A stretch of DNA of 38,270 nucleotides from an uncultured Bacillota bacterium (GTDB taxonomy: Bacteria > Bacillota_I > Bacilli_A > Culicoidibacterales > ZOR0006). The stretch lies in contig CAMFJD010000016.1 of assembly GCA_945956935.1 (NCBI GenBank), positions 1-38,270 on the forward strand, read 5' to 3'. This document shows, piece after piece, positions 1 to 8,554 of this stretch. The notes under the pieces were generated by a model. It did not search any database. It was not told the DNA's origin and was given only the letters and a program-made list of their open reading frames with translations. How positions within the stretch are numbered: the stretch's first letter is position 1; the number at the start of each line of letters is the position of its first letter. The position numbers were made by a program, and so were the translations under genes.

Positions 1-304
1 ATAAAGTAACTGACAGCCAAGGAGCAAGTGCAACGAAAACAGTATATGTGAGCGTGAATGAACGATTAAGTGGTATGAACAGCATTCCGACAATTCAAGC
101 AGGAAATAGTACATTGATTGTTGGAGAAGCGTTTGATCCGTATAAAGGAATCAGTGCTCAAGATAAAGAAGATGGTGACTTGACAGATAAAATAGAAGTC
201 ATTGCGAACAATGTTGACACAAGCAAAGCTGGCGTGTATGAAGTGACGTATAAAGTAACTGACAGCCAAGGAGCAAGTGCAACGAAAACAGTATATGTGA
301 GCGT
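1..304 (+). repeat. Tandem repeat in surface-protein gene, 249-bp period
   Basis: Bases 1-55 recur without change at 250-304. This gives an in-frame 249-bp (83-codon) period matching one Ig-like domain. The array begins outside the window, so copy number cannot be told. Perfect DNA identity suggests recent duplication or recombination between repeats. Confidence 0.85.
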
Positions 305-842
305 TGAAGGAGTCGAGGTGACGATTGATCCAGAATTAAAGGCAATCATAACAAATCCAGACATTATATCGGAAGTAAGTGGATTTGGAACGATAGAGAA
401 TCCTTTGATGGTCGGTGTTCGGTCTGATGTAACGGTAGAACTTGTTACTGAATATGTAAAACAGCTGAATGAAGCTATGAAAACGAGTAAAAAAGTAGTG
501 AGTCAAGATGGGTATGTTTATTACTATTTAACGTTAGTGAATTCAAAAACAAGAGCAGACGGGACTATCTATGTAACAATACGTATCAATCAGGAACAAA
601 CTGATGTAATACGTATTGTAGATCAATATTTTGGCTTAGATAATAATCAGATAATTCCACCGACAGAAAATGAAGGCGGAAGTACGGATACAAGTACACC
701 TAATGAAGAAAATGGTAATTCAGAGTCACAATTAAACCAATTACCAAATTTAGGAATGCAATTAGCACAGTTATTTATTGGTATTGGAGCGGCTATTTTG
801 GCTATTTCAGGTGTAGTACTGTTTTTTATGCGACGTAAGTAA
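1..842 (+). CDS. Wall-anchored surface protein with Ig-like repeats (5' partial)
   Basis: The gene enters from the left edge; the frame is open from base 3 with no start codon in the window. It encodes at least one and a half copies of an 83-residue Ig-like unit resembling the DUF5011/HYR type, with the typical 'DKEDGDLT' and 'AGVYEVTYKVTDSQGA' strands. Bases 1-55 and 250-304 are identical at DNA level. After a region with no assigned fold (about residues 110-205) comes a Ser/Thr/Asn/Glu-rich linker. The C-terminus looks like a sorting signal: LPNLG, about 22 hydrophobic residues, then the charged end MRRK. Such proteins are exported and linked to peptidoglycan by sortase. The motif has Leu where Thr is canonical. 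The ligand is unknown. A strong terminator follows. Confidence 0.85.
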   Translation, partial: KVTDSQGASATKTVYVSVNERLSGMNSIPTIQAGNSTLIVGEAFDPYKGISAQDKEDGDLTDKIEVIANNVDTSKAGVYEVTYKVTDSQGASATKTVYVSVEGVEVTIDPELKAIITNPDIISEVSGFGTIENPLMVGVRSDVTVELVTEYVKQLNEAMKTSKKVVSQDGYVYYYLTLVNSKTRADGTIYVTIRINQEQTDVIRIVDQYFGLDNNQIIPPTENEGGSTDTSTPNEENGNSESQLNQLPNLGMQLAQLFIGIGAAILAISGVVLFFMRRK

Positions 843-880
843 AGAGTAAGAATATAAGATATAGGTGACAAAACAAAAAA

Positions 881-908
881 GACTGCACACGTTGTGCAGT
901 TTTTTTTG
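881..908. terminator. Intrinsic terminator after the surface-protein gene
   Basis: ACTGCACA pairs with TGTGCAGT around a short loop, followed by eight T on the plus strand. It lies between the convergent surface-protein and hydrolase genes. The hydrolase stop codon is next to the T tract, so it may serve both. Confidence 0.85.
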
Positions 909-909
909 T

Positions 910-1899
910 TTAATAAATTGTTGCTAAAAATTCACTTACTTTATGTAAATACCCTTGTGTATCTGTTTCTAAGCAATTATCATGTTCTGCATCAGGTACA
1001 AGCCAAAGATCACGATAACCGGTTGTTTTTGCATTGTATAATTGTTGACTCATATCATATAAAATATATGAATCGCTTAATCCATGGATGAACAAAATAG
1101 GTGTTTGAACAGTACTAATAGTCGCAATAGGTGATGCATCAGCCAAATCAATTTTATGAGAAATTTTTGTTAGTAAACGATTAGCTTGTACAAACGGGAG
1201 CCAACGTAATAACGGATATTCAACTTTCAAGCGATATTGAAACTCAGCAAGAGCATCAGAGTATGCACAATCACTAATTGCAAAAGCAACATGAGTATCA
1301 GAAAGCCCGACGTACTGTAGTACAGTAGCAGCACCCATCGATACACCATGAATTCCTACATAAATATCATTGCCAAATCGTTGATATAAATCATCAATAA
1401 CTGTTTTCAAATCGAATTTTTCTTGTATTCCAAAAGTTGTAAATGCATCAGCATTATTGCCATGATTTCTCTGACTATATGTAATAATATTATAGCCAAG
1501 TTTATGGAAAATAGGGTAAAATTTTAAAGAAGCTTTTAAATTTTGTGTAATTCCATGAACAAGTACAATGAATTTACGACTTGGCTGTGAGGCTGGTAAA
1601 ATACTGGCTTCTAGCACGTACCCATCTGGTGTGATAACATCATACATATCAAATTCAAAGAAGTTTTGATCAAATTCAAGTGATGTTTCTGTTGCTAGCT
1701 GTTCAGGAAGTGGTAATAACTCTGCCTTTTTGGGGAAAAGCACTTGCTTTTGTAGCTTACGTGTAATTGCGCTAAATGTTGCAATCGATGCAACTGCAAC
1801 AACTGCTGTGGTACCGAAGACAGCTTTTTTGTTAATTGCTGGTAATTTTGCTGTTTTACTTATAGCTTTTTTAGTTTTCTGTTTTTGTGTTGTCCGCAT
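910..1899 (-). CDS. Membrane-anchored alpha/beta hydrolase
   Basis: A 329-aa protein with a basic N-terminus, one hydrophobic segment (about residues 27-46) and an alpha/beta-hydrolase fold. Visible elements are the oxyanion-region HG (about 115-116), nucleophile elbow G-V-S-M-G with Ser187, probable acid Asp276 in 'HGLSDSY', and His306 in 'DAEHDN'. All three triad members are present, so an active serine hydrolase is expected. The layout resembles the Bacillus YqkD-type group of membrane-tethered hydrolases; the substrate is unknown. The N-terminal anchor suggests action at the outer membrane face. It is transcribed alone, opposite the upstream surface protein and divergent from the EcsC-family gene. 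Confidence 0.8.
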   Translation of the reverse strand: MRTTQKQKTKKAISKTAKLPAINKKAVFGTTAVVAVASIATFSAITRKLQKQVLFPKKAELLPLPEQLATETSLEFDQNFFEFDMYDVITPDGYVLEASILPASQPSRKFIVLVHGITQNLKASLKFYPIFHKLGYNIITYSQRNHGNNADAFTTFGIQEKFDLKTVIDDLYQRFGNDIYVGIHGVSMGAATVLQYVGLSDTHVAFAISDCAYSDALAEFQYRLKVEYPLLRWLPFVQANRLLTKISHKIDLADASPIATISTVQTPILFIHGLSDSYILYDMSQQLYNAKTTGYRDLWLVPDAEHDNCLETDTQGYLHKVSEFLATIY

Positions 1900-1989
1900 A
1901 GAATCATCAATCCTTACTCGTTAAGTTGTCTTTTTCATCATATCGTAAAGCAATAAAAAATACTAGTGTAAAATAAAGAAAGAAAAAGA

Positions 1990-2018
1990 TTGAAAAGAAC
2001 ATAGGAATGTGCGATAAA
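1990..2018 (+). promoter_or_regulatory. Probable sigma-A promoter of the EcsC-family gene
   Basis: TTGAAA (1990-1995), a 17-bp spacer and GATAAA (2013-2018), with a TG one base before the -10 hexamer. It lies about 40 bp upstream of the start codon at 2058. Confidence 0.6.
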
Positions 2019-2057
2019 TAAAAGAACAGAACAAGATGATAGAGAGGGGAATGAGAT

Positions 2058-2717
2058 ATGGGAAAACATCATCCTGAACTTGAAAAACGCATGCAACAGT
2101 TGTTAAATTGGGCATATGATTGCGCATGTAAAGGGATAGGGACTTTTCAGAGTGCTACACAACTAGCAAATAAATATAGAGCAACTGAAACCCAATTAGA
2201 TCAGATTATAGCAATTGAACAATTATTTGCTAATCAATTAAAAGAAGCAACTACAATTGGATTTGTTAGTGGTGTAGGTGGAATTGTAACAGCACCGATT
2301 ACGTTGCCAGCGAATATTTTTGTTATCACTTTTTTACAGGTGCGCTTGAGTGCGACCGTTGCGGTTTTAAAAGGATATGATTTAACGAATGAAAGTACGA
2401 AAATACTTGTATTACTCGCTTTAGCAGGAAATAATGTTGAAGCTGTAGCGCATGATACAGGGGTGAAAATCGGTGTGAAACTGGGTGAACAAGTAGTGGA
2501 AGTAGCGAGTGAAGAGGTTGTGGCGAAAATAGTCGAAAAAATTGGTTTGCGTTTTGCTGCGTTTCTAGGCGAAGTTGGGTTAATGAGTATAGAAACATTA
2601 CTTCCTTTAGCTGGTGGGGTTATTGATGCTACAATAGACCGTGTTATTTTCAAAGAAACACAGTGTGCCGTATGGCAATTATTTTTAAAAGAGGATGAAC
2701 AAGGAAATATGATGTGA
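2058..2717 (+). CDS. EcsC-family protein
   Basis: A 219-aa protein matching the EcsC family by overall pattern: a helical N-terminus, then a glycine- and hydrophobic-rich core ('FVSGVGGIVTAPITLPANIFVITFLQVRLSATVAVLKGY' region, about residues 73-111) and a long amphipathic C-terminal half. The family is named after the third gene of the Bacillus ecs locus, but its biochemical role is unsettled; some members associate with membranes or secretion. No EcsAB transporter genes are nearby, so that link cannot be assumed. The RBS is GAGAGGGG. The gene ends at a strong bidirectional terminator and appears monocistronic. Confidence 0.75.
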   Translation: MGKHHPELEKRMQQLLNWAYDCACKGIGTFQSATQLANKYRATETQLDQIIAIEQLFANQLKEATTIGFVSGVGGIVTAPITLPANIFVITFLQVRLSATVAVLKGYDLTNESTKILVLLALAGNNVEAVAHDTGVKIGVKLGEQVVEVASEEVVAKIVEKIGLRFAAFLGEVGLMSIETLLPLAGGVIDATIDRVIFKETQCAVWQLFLKEDEQGNMM

Positions 2718-2734
2718 ATAGGAGTTACATGATA

Positions 2735-2780
2735 TAAAAAACCTCTCTGGCGCATGAATAGGCGTTAGAGAGGTTTTTTA
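2735..2780. terminator. Bidirectional terminator between EcsC-family and thioredoxin-like genes
   Basis: AAAAAACCTCTCT pairs with AGAGAGGTTTTTT, with A and T tracts on either side. It lies between convergent genes and can work in both directions. Confidence 0.9.
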
Positions 2781-2789
2781 TTATTATAT

Positions 2790-3245
2790 TTAGTAACCCA
2801 TTTCTGTTAACCAAGTTGATAAATCAGCTTCTGATTTATTTCCGACTAAACGACCAATCTCTTCTCCGTCTTTAATAGCGATTAAAGTTGGAGTTCCTTC
2901 GATTTGTAAACGATCAAGCATTGCATTTTTTGTGTCATTATCTTCAGTAGCAGCATCATCAACATTATAGTAGTCAACAGTAAAGTTGTTTGTTTTTGCA
3001 GCTGATTCAATTTTGGGTTTGAATTCGACACATGCTGAACATGTCGGACGGCCTACATAGACGATGAAATCTTCTTTGGCATCAAGCTTTGTTGTTAAAT
3101 CATTTGTTGTAATTGATGGTAAATATTGTTCGTTTTGGGTACTACGAGCAAATTGCAATCCAAATAAGAGTGCAATAGCTAAAATAATTCCACCGGCAAT
3201 AAGGCCGATACGAACAGTGTTTGAATTTGTTGTTGTTTTAGACAT
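2790..3245 (-). CDS. Membrane-anchored thioredoxin-like protein (CxxC)
   Basis: A 151-aa protein with one N-terminal membrane segment (about 12-32) and an extracytoplasmic thioredoxin fold. The redox motif is Cys69-Ser-Ala-Cys72 in 'GRPTCSAC', and the cis-proline loop is 'EGTPTL'. This resembles the thioredoxin-like accessory proteins found with bacteriocin or competence systems in Firmicutes. It probably performs thiol-disulfide exchange outside the membrane; the partner is unknown. The RBS GGAAGG precedes the ATG. It lies 44 bp downstream of a paralogue (3290-3751), so the two are probably co-transcribed. Confidence 0.8.
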   Translation of the reverse strand: MSKTTTNSNTVRIGLIAGGIILAIALLFGLQFARSTQNEQYLPSITTNDLTTKLDAKEDFIVYVGRPTCSACVEFKPKIESAAKTNNFTVDYYNVDDAATEDNDTKNAMLDRLQIEGTPTLIAIKDGEEIGRLVGNKSEADLSTWLTEMGY

Positions 3246-3289
3246 AAAAAACCTTCCTTTATAAATTAGAGTATATAAATTGTAGCATG

Positions 3290-3751
3290 TTATTGTGCAT
3301 TAATCCAGGCAGTCACTTCAGCTTGATCGAAACCATCTCGCAGTGACCAGGCAATTTGATCAACAATTTTTCCATCGACCACATGTACAAGTGTTGGCGT
3401 AGTGGTAATTTCATATTGTGTTTTGAAAGCTTCGAATGTATCATTTTCGCGTAATGATTTGACACTAACATATTCCCAAGTGTAGTCTGTTTCCCATGTT
3501 GTTGATGGTAAATCAGCTAAAAACCATGTTTCAAACTCATCAGAATCACCACAACTTGGATCACCAATATAAATAATTGCATCTGATGTAGAAGCAATTA
3601 ATGTATCAAGTGTGCTAACATCATGTTCAGTCATAACATTTGTAATTGGTGTTACATTATCTTGGTACCACTCATATCCATAGTATCCGCCAAATCCAAT
3701 CGCTACAATGGCAATTGTACTGGCAATGATTTTTATTAATGTTGTATTCAT
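3290..3751 (-). CDS. Membrane-anchored thioredoxin-like protein with single active-site Cys
   Basis: A 153-aa paralogue of the 2790-3245 product with the same architecture: an N-terminal membrane segment (about 5-24) and an extracytoplasmic thioredoxin-like domain. The redox site reads 'GDPSCGDSDEF', Cys67-Gly-Asp-Ser70, so the second Cys of CxxC is Ser. The cis-proline segment 'TTTPTL' is kept. This is a monothiol-type site, more suited to mixed disulfides or an isomerase or chaperone role than to a classical dithiol reaction. A strong GGGAGG RBS precedes the ATG. It is the first gene of a probable two-gene operon with the CxxC protein. Confidence 0.7.
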   Translation of the reverse strand: MNTTLIKIIASTIAIVAIGFGGYYGYEWYQDNVTPITNVMTEHDVSTLDTLIASTSDAIIYIGDPSCGDSDEFETWFLADLPSTTWETDYTWEYVSVKSLRENDTFEAFKTQYEITTTPTLVHVVDGKIVDQIAWSLRDGFDQAEVTAWINAQ

Positions 3752-3834
3752 TAGAACAACCTCCCTTAGTTTATATATGTAGTATACAATAAAAAAATAG
3801 AAAAACTATCGAACAATTGTGGGAAATTATGTGA

Positions 3835-3864
3835 TTGAGCTTTGATAGGGAAATAGGATAGAAT
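3835..3864 (+). promoter_or_regulatory. Probable promoter of the first two-component system
   Basis: TTGAGC (3835-3840), an 18-bp spacer and TAGAAT (3859-3864), located 30 bp before the response-regulator start. Confidence 0.5.
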
Positions 3865-3893
3865 AAGAAAGAAAGAAGAAATGGGGTTTTTAG

Positions 3894-4565
3894 ATGAATA
3901 GATATAAAATTGCAATTGTTGAGGATGAACATTTATTACAACAGTTACTCATGACATATATACGCCAAGCAGGTATGGAAGTTATTTGTTTTGATGATTA
4001 TCCACAAGTACAGCAAGCAATTAAAGATGAATCAATTTCAGCGTGGGTACTAGATATTATGTTACCAAACGGAGATGGAAGAGAGATTTTAGCAAAAATT
4101 CGTGAATATAATACAACTATTCCTGTAATGATGTTATCAGCTAGAGACAGTGAGTATGATCGAATCCAAGGATTAGAACTTGGAAGTGATGATTATATTA
4201 CAAAACCATTTTCGCCTAAGGAAGTTGTTTTGCGATTACAAAAATTATTACAGCGAACGTACGGTCATAAACAGCTTCAAACAGCATTTAGTCTTGGTTC
4301 ATATATTTTGGATCTGCAGTGTGAACAGGTGTTACACGCGAATGGGCAAAAAATTGAATTAACATATCGTGAATTCCAACTGCTAGTTTATCTGGTGAGG
4401 CACCATCAAAAACCAGTGACGCGTGAGCAATTATTACAACATGTGTGGGGAAGTGATTATTTTGGCAGTGATCGAGTTGTCGATGATTTAATTCGACGAT
4501 TACGTAAAAAAATGCCGGAACTTGAATTAACAACTATTTATGGACAAGGGTATCGCTTATCATGA
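3894..4565 (+). CDS. OmpR-family response regulator
   Basis: A 223-aa regulator. The receiver domain (about 1-120) has the acidic pocket 'VEDEH', phospho-acceptor Asp54 in 'VLDIMLP', the Thr/Ser switch 'MMLSARD' and conserved Lys in 'ITKPFSP'. A winged-helix DNA-binding domain follows (about 130-223), with the usual 'TYREFQLLVYLVRH', 'RVVDDLIRRLRKKM' and 'YGQGYRL' segments. Its stop overlaps the kinase start by 4 bp (ATGA), so the pair is translationally coupled. Its targets are not evident. The divergent thioredoxin-like genes are the nearest candidates, but no shared operator was found. Confidence 0.93.
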   Translation: MNRYKIAIVEDEHLLQQLLMTYIRQAGMEVICFDDYPQVQQAIKDESISAWVLDIMLPNGDGREILAKIREYNTTIPVMMLSARDSEYDRIQGLELGSDDYITKPFSPKEVVLRLQKLLQRTYGHKQLQTAFSLGSYILDLQCEQVLHANGQKIELTYREFQLLVYLVRHHQKPVTREQLLQHVWGSDYFGSDRVVDDLIRRLRKKMPELELTTIYGQGYRLS

Positions 4566-5875
4566 AACATCATTTTTTAAGTTTACGTTGGAAAATTATC
4601 GTTATTTATGCAAGTGTACTCATTATTGGTGTTGCTATTGCTGGAGGAGTGATTCAAGATCGCTATCAAACTATATTTGTCGAGGAACAACTCAACGAGT
4701 TGACGGTACAACAAGAAGCAATTTTAGCTAATCTTTCATTTTATATTGATCAGAAAATTTTTCAACCAGTGAATGATGTACAGACCATTATTATTCGTAC
4801 AGATAAAACAGTATTAGCGCAAAGTTGTTTTCCAGAACAACGATTATTTAATGAATTAATGCAAATAGCTGTTTCACAACAAAATGAACGTTTACAGTAT
4901 CATTATGAAATTGGTGAGCAGCTCATGAATGTGCAAATTACGAAAGTCGTTGCAGCAGAATCATTATTTGTTATCTCCTATGTGTTAACAGGAGTACCTT
5001 CATTTTTATCGAATGTATTGATGAAAGAAGTTATCATATTGTTTGGTGTGTTATTCATTGCGGGGAGTGGTTTATTTTTATTTTGGACGTTGTTTATTGC
5101 TCGTGATCTACGCAAAATAAATAATTTTGCGAAAGAAATCGGTGAGCGTAATTGGCAGGCAAAACTCTCAGTTAGTCGACAAGATGAAATTGGTGAATTA
5201 GGAGACCAACTTCAACGTGTTCAACAGCAATTAGCAAATAATGAGTGGCAACAACAGTGTTTTTATCATCATACATCTCATGATTTAAAAACGCCAATTG
5301 CGGTGATTCAAGGTTATGCTGAAGCGATGATAGAAGGTATCTATCCTCAAGGTGATGAAATTGCTAGTGCTCAAATTATTGCGGAAGAGGCACAGTTATT
5401 GAATCGTAAAGTCGAGCAATTATTAAGGTATGCTAAAATGCAACAGCCGAACCTACAGGCCCGTACGTCATGTAATCTTGTTGAATTGGGAGAACAATTA
5501 CAACGAAAGTGGCAGCCAATATCAGATATTGAAATTCAATTTACTGTCAAAACAACTAAGTGTGAATGGTATGGATCATCATGGGAGTGGGAACAAGTAT
5601 TACAAAATTTATTAGAAAATGCACTACGGTATGCAAATAGAAAAATTGTTATTTCACTTCTAGATGATGAAATCACTATTTATAATGATGGATCACCAAT
5701 TTCAGATGTCATACTTGCACATGTATTTGAGCCATTTGTTATTGGTGAATCAGGTAAATATGGACTTGGTTTAGCAATTTGTGCTGAATTTGCTAAGAAT
5801 TATGAATATGAATTTCAAGCAGAAAATTTAGCTGGTGGTGTCATTTTTAGTTTAAAACGTAATAATGAAAGCTGA
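4562..5875 (+). CDS. Sensor histidine kinase
   Basis: A 437-aa membrane kinase. Two membrane segments (about 10-32 and 158-182) flank an extracytoplasmic sensor of roughly 125 residues. A HAMP linker follows (about 183-225), then the H box 'HHTSHDLKTPIAV' with His240, the N box 'WEQVLQNLLENALRYA', a G1-like 'IYNDGSPI' and the G2 box 'GKYGLGLAI'. It pairs with the response regulator it overlaps. The signal is unknown; no recognisable ligand domain is seen in the sensor. No clear terminator follows the gene. Confidence 0.92.
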   Translation: MKHHFLSLRWKIIVIYASVLIIGVAIAGGVIQDRYQTIFVEEQLNELTVQQEAILANLSFYIDQKIFQPVNDVQTIIIRTDKTVLAQSCFPEQRLFNELMQIAVSQQNERLQYHYEIGEQLMNVQITKVVAAESLFVISYVLTGVPSFLSNVLMKEVIILFGVLFIAGSGLFLFWTLFIARDLRKINNFAKEIGERNWQAKLSVSRQDEIGELGDQLQRVQQQLANNEWQQQCFYHHTSHDLKTPIAVIQGYAEAMIEGIYPQGDEIASAQIIAEEAQLLNRKVEQLLRYAKMQQPNLQARTSCNLVELGEQLQRKWQPISDIEIQFTVKTTKCEWYGSSWEWEQVLQNLLENALRYANRKIVISLLDDEITIYNDGSPISDVILAHVFEPFVIGESGKYGLGLAICAEFAKNYEYEFQAENLAGGVIFSLKRNNES

Positions 5876-5960
5876 TAAATGAGAAATACCAAATTTTAGA
5901 TAAAATAGACTAAAAAAATACAAAAAATGTTGTTTGACACATCAATTATCGGTTGGATTG

Positions 5961-5969
5961 TGTTATGAT
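5961..5969 (+). promoter_or_regulatory. Extended -10 promoter of the AI-2E-family permease gene
   Basis: TGT followed by TATGAT (5964-5969), 32 bp before the ATG. A TTGACA at 5934-5939 is 24 bp upstream, too far for a normal -35, so the extended -10 is the likely main element. Confidence 0.5.
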
Positions 5970-6001
5970 AATACTACTTTTCATAGTAAAGGAGCAACAA
6001 G

Positions 6002-7105
6002 ATGGAAATGAAAAATTTAAAAATGAAAGTATCAACACTTAAAGGATTGCTCACTATTATATGTGGACTCATCATTTTAATTTTGGTGCCAATAGTGTGG
6101 GATGAATATGGCACATTTGTCGATATTGCATTTTCGGTTTTAACACCGTTTATCGGTGGATTTATCATTGCCTATTTATTTTTACCGCTTGTTGAATTGA
6201 TTTCAACAAAATTATTGAAGGGAAAATTTCGTGCATTAACATCATTAGTTGTGCTGGTTGTTTTTGCCAGTATACTTATCTATTTGTTACTTTTCGTTTT
6301 TCCACTTATCGCAACACAGCTATACTCGGTATTTTCATCTGTAACAGTATTTTTTGACTGGTTAGCAGCAAATGTTGATTCAAGTATAATGATGCAAATT
6401 AATACAATTGTCGCCGAAAAATGGCCAAGTGTTTTAGCATCAGTATCGGGATGGTTATTGACAACGGCTACATCATATGTGTCACTAGCTGCAGGCTATT
6501 TGTTTAATGCATTTATGATGTTTGTTATTGCAGCATATTTCTTAATTGATCAAAAACGGATTATGCAAGGTTTAGCGTATGTTTTCCCCGAGAAGAAGCG
6601 TGACACATGGATTGCGTATTTTGAAACTTTGAATATGGAAATGAGAAGATATTTGAAAGCATTGGGAATTATTACAAGTATTGGCTTTTGTATTGTGTCT
6701 ATATTATTAACGGTAACAAAAACACCAAACGCAATTGCATTAGCATTAGTATTTAATCTCATTCAATTAATTCCAATGTTTGGAAGTATTATTGGTTCTG
6801 TTGTTATTGCGATTATTACTTTACCAATTTCATTCAACTTATTTTTAGTAACAGGTATTGGCTTATTGATTTATAGCCAAGTCGATGCAAATTTCATTCA
6901 ACCAAGAATTTTCTCGCATTCGATGAAATCACATGATTTATTGATTATTTTGTCAATGTTTATCGGTGGAAATTTCTTTGGATTGGTTGGCGTTTTATTC
7001 GCAATTCCAATTTTGGTGGCAATTTTACACACGATTAAATTTGTGAAAGCACATAAGGCAGGAAAAGTGTTACAAATAACTGATATGGAAGCAGAAGATG
7101 CTTAA
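6002..7105 (+). CDS. AI-2E-family transporter (YtvI/YdbI-like permease)
   Basis: A 367-aa polytopic membrane protein with about eight hydrophobic segments. It matches the AI-2E/UPF0118 family: an N-terminal pair of helices, a central soluble stretch (about 120-150) and the C-terminal 'DANFIQPRIFSHSMKSHDLLIILSMFIGG' region typical of the family. Members have been linked to autoinducer-2 export or Na+/H+ antiport, so the substrate here is open. The RBS is AAAGGAG. It is a single-gene unit with its own promoter and terminator. Confidence 0.88.
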   Translation: MEMKNLKMKVSTLKGLLTIICGLIILILVPIVWDEYGTFVDIAFSVLTPFIGGFIIAYLFLPLVELISTKLLKGKFRALTSLVVLVVFASILIYLLLFVFPLIATQLYSVFSSVTVFFDWLAANVDSSIMMQINTIVAEKWPSVLASVSGWLLTTATSYVSLAAGYLFNAFMMFVIAAYFLIDQKRIMQGLAYVFPEKKRDTWIAYFETLNMEMRRYLKALGIITSIGFCIVSILLTVTKTPNAIALALVFNLIQLIPMFGSIIGSVVIAIITLPISFNLFLVTGIGLLIYSQVDANFIQPRIFSHSMKSHDLLIILSMFIGGNFFGLVGVLFAIPILVAILHTIKFVKAHKAGKVLQITDMEAEDA

Positions 7106-7146
7106 AAACACGCTGTGTCACAACAAGAGTGATACAGCGTGTTTTT
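7105..7146 (+). terminator. Intrinsic terminator after the AI-2E-family gene
   Basis: AACACGCTGTGTCAC pairs with GTGATACAGCGTGTT, with one mismatch, followed by T6. Confidence 0.85.
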
Positions 7147-7214
7147 TGAGATGATTTATGGTTTTTTAGTTAAAATATCCGCGACTTTAGTAATAGTAAA
7201 TTCAACTGTACATA

Positions 7215-8450
7215 CTAGTAAGTTTCATCATCTTTTTTTCGTGGAGTATAGTGCTGAGCGAGCGACTGCTCATATCGTGATGTGTGTTCTGGAAGATAAA
7301 ATTGTGTGCCTTGGAGCTCTTTTGGTAAATAATTATACTCATACCACAAATCACGACGATTCCAATTATATTGTTTATTTTTTGGTACGTTTTGTGGGTG
7401 TAATTTGATAAATTCCGGTACATCATATGTATGTCCTTCCTCAATCATAGTGAGTGCTTTTTTGACACCGCTATAAGCAGAGCGTGATTTTGGCGATAAT
7501 GCTAAGTCAGTGACAATAACACTGAGAGGAATCGAAGCTTCTGGAAATCCTACTTCACGTGCTGTTTGGATGGCTTGGTGAGTCCTTTGCACCGCTTGTG
7601 GATTTGCAAGACCAATATCTTCATAGGCAATGACGAGTAATCGTCTGGCAATACTTTCTAAATCTTTAGCAGCACACAGCCGTGCAAGCCAATACAACGC
7701 AGCATCAACATCACTGCCACGAATTGATTTTTGAAAAGCTGAAACGAGATTATAATGATGATCTTCGCTTTGATCGTGGAGTAAGTGAGGTGTTTGGAGA
7801 AAAGACTTGATCGTGTCTACTGTAATTATTTTGTCAGCGCACATGAGTGTTGCCGTTTCAAGTGTGTTTAGTGCAAAGCGAATATCACCACTTGATTGAC
7901 GTGCAATATAGACAATAGCTGCTTGTTCAACGTGTAATGAGGAAAAAAGTTCATCTGTATGGATAGCACGTAGTAGTGCAACGACGATATCCTCGCTTGT
8001 AACTGGTTCAAATTGAACAATTTGGCATCGACTACGAATAGCTAAATTAATAGCTTGATATGGGTTAGCAGTTGTCATCCCGATAAGTACAATTAATCCT
8101 GTTTCTAAATGTGGTAATAATAAATCTTGTTTGTCTTTATTTAAACGATGAATTTCGTCCATAATAACAATTAATTGACGCTCCATTTGGGCTTTATGAA
8201 TCGCGCGTTCAATCTGAGCTTTATTGCACGTAACAGCGTTTAATAATTCAAACGGTAAATCAATGTGGTTTGCGAGTATTTGAGCAGTTGTTGTTTTACC
8301 CGTTCCAGGGGGCCCTGCAAAAATCATGGAAATACACCGTTGATGAGCAATTAGTTGTGAGAATAAACGACCTTCATCAATGAGATGGCGTTGCCCGACA
8401 ATATCGGTTAGTGTTTTCGGGCGTAATCGATGTGACAATGGAATATTCAT
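7215..8450 (-). CDS. rarA: Replication-associated recombination protein A (RarA/MgsA)
   Basis: A 411-aa clamp-loader-like AAA+ ATPase acting at stalled replication forks. It has Walker A GPPGTGKT (about 46-53), Walker B 'IVIMDEIHRLNK', sensor 1 'IGMTTANP', the arginine region 'AIRSRC' and the C-terminal RarA tetramerisation region ('RTHQAIQTAREVGFPEA'). The frame also opens at a TTG four codons upstream, but that codon abuts the AAAGGA. The ATG giving 'MNIPLSHRLRPKTL' fits the family N-terminus better. The RBS-to-ATG distance is about 13 bp, slightly long. The gene is adjacent to and codirectional with an unknown small gene, but a terminator separates them. Confidence 0.93.
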   Translation of the reverse strand: MNIPLSHRLRPKTLTDIVGQRHLIDEGRLFSQLIAHQRCISMIFAGPPGTGKTTTAQILANHIDLPFELLNAVTCNKAQIERAIHKAQMERQLIVIMDEIHRLNKDKQDLLLPHLETGLIVLIGMTTANPYQAINLAIRSRCQIVQFEPVTSEDIVVALLRAIHTDELFSSLHVEQAAIVYIARQSSGDIRFALNTLETATLMCADKIITVDTIKSFLQTPHLLHDQSEDHHYNLVSAFQKSIRGSDVDAALYWLARLCAAKDLESIARRLLVIAYEDIGLANPQAVQRTHQAIQTAREVGFPEASIPLSVIVTDLALSPKSRSAYSGVKKALTMIEEGHTYDVPEFIKLHPQNVPKNKQYNWNRRDLWYEYNYLPKELQGTQFYLPEHTSRYEQSLAQHYTPRKKDDETY

Positions 8451-8503
8451 AAAATGATACAAGTCCTTTCAAATGAGAAGTATTAGGCTTAGTATAGCAT
8501 CAT

Positions 8504-8548
8504 TACATAGAAAAAGCACGAGTCGTTGACACGTGCTTTTTCTATGTA
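8504..8548. terminator. Long perfect-stem terminator upstream of rarA
   Basis: A 17-bp perfect inverted repeat (8504-8520 with 8532-8548) with a core of AAAAAGCACG / CGTGCTTTTT. It follows the small gene read on the minus strand. Confidence 0.85.
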
Positions 8549-8554
8549 GTTAGC

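Noticed and set aside
894-1091. Plus-strand 65-codon open frame opposite the hydrolase gene
   Set aside because: Begins inside the terminator, has no RBS, and is antisense to a well-supported gene.
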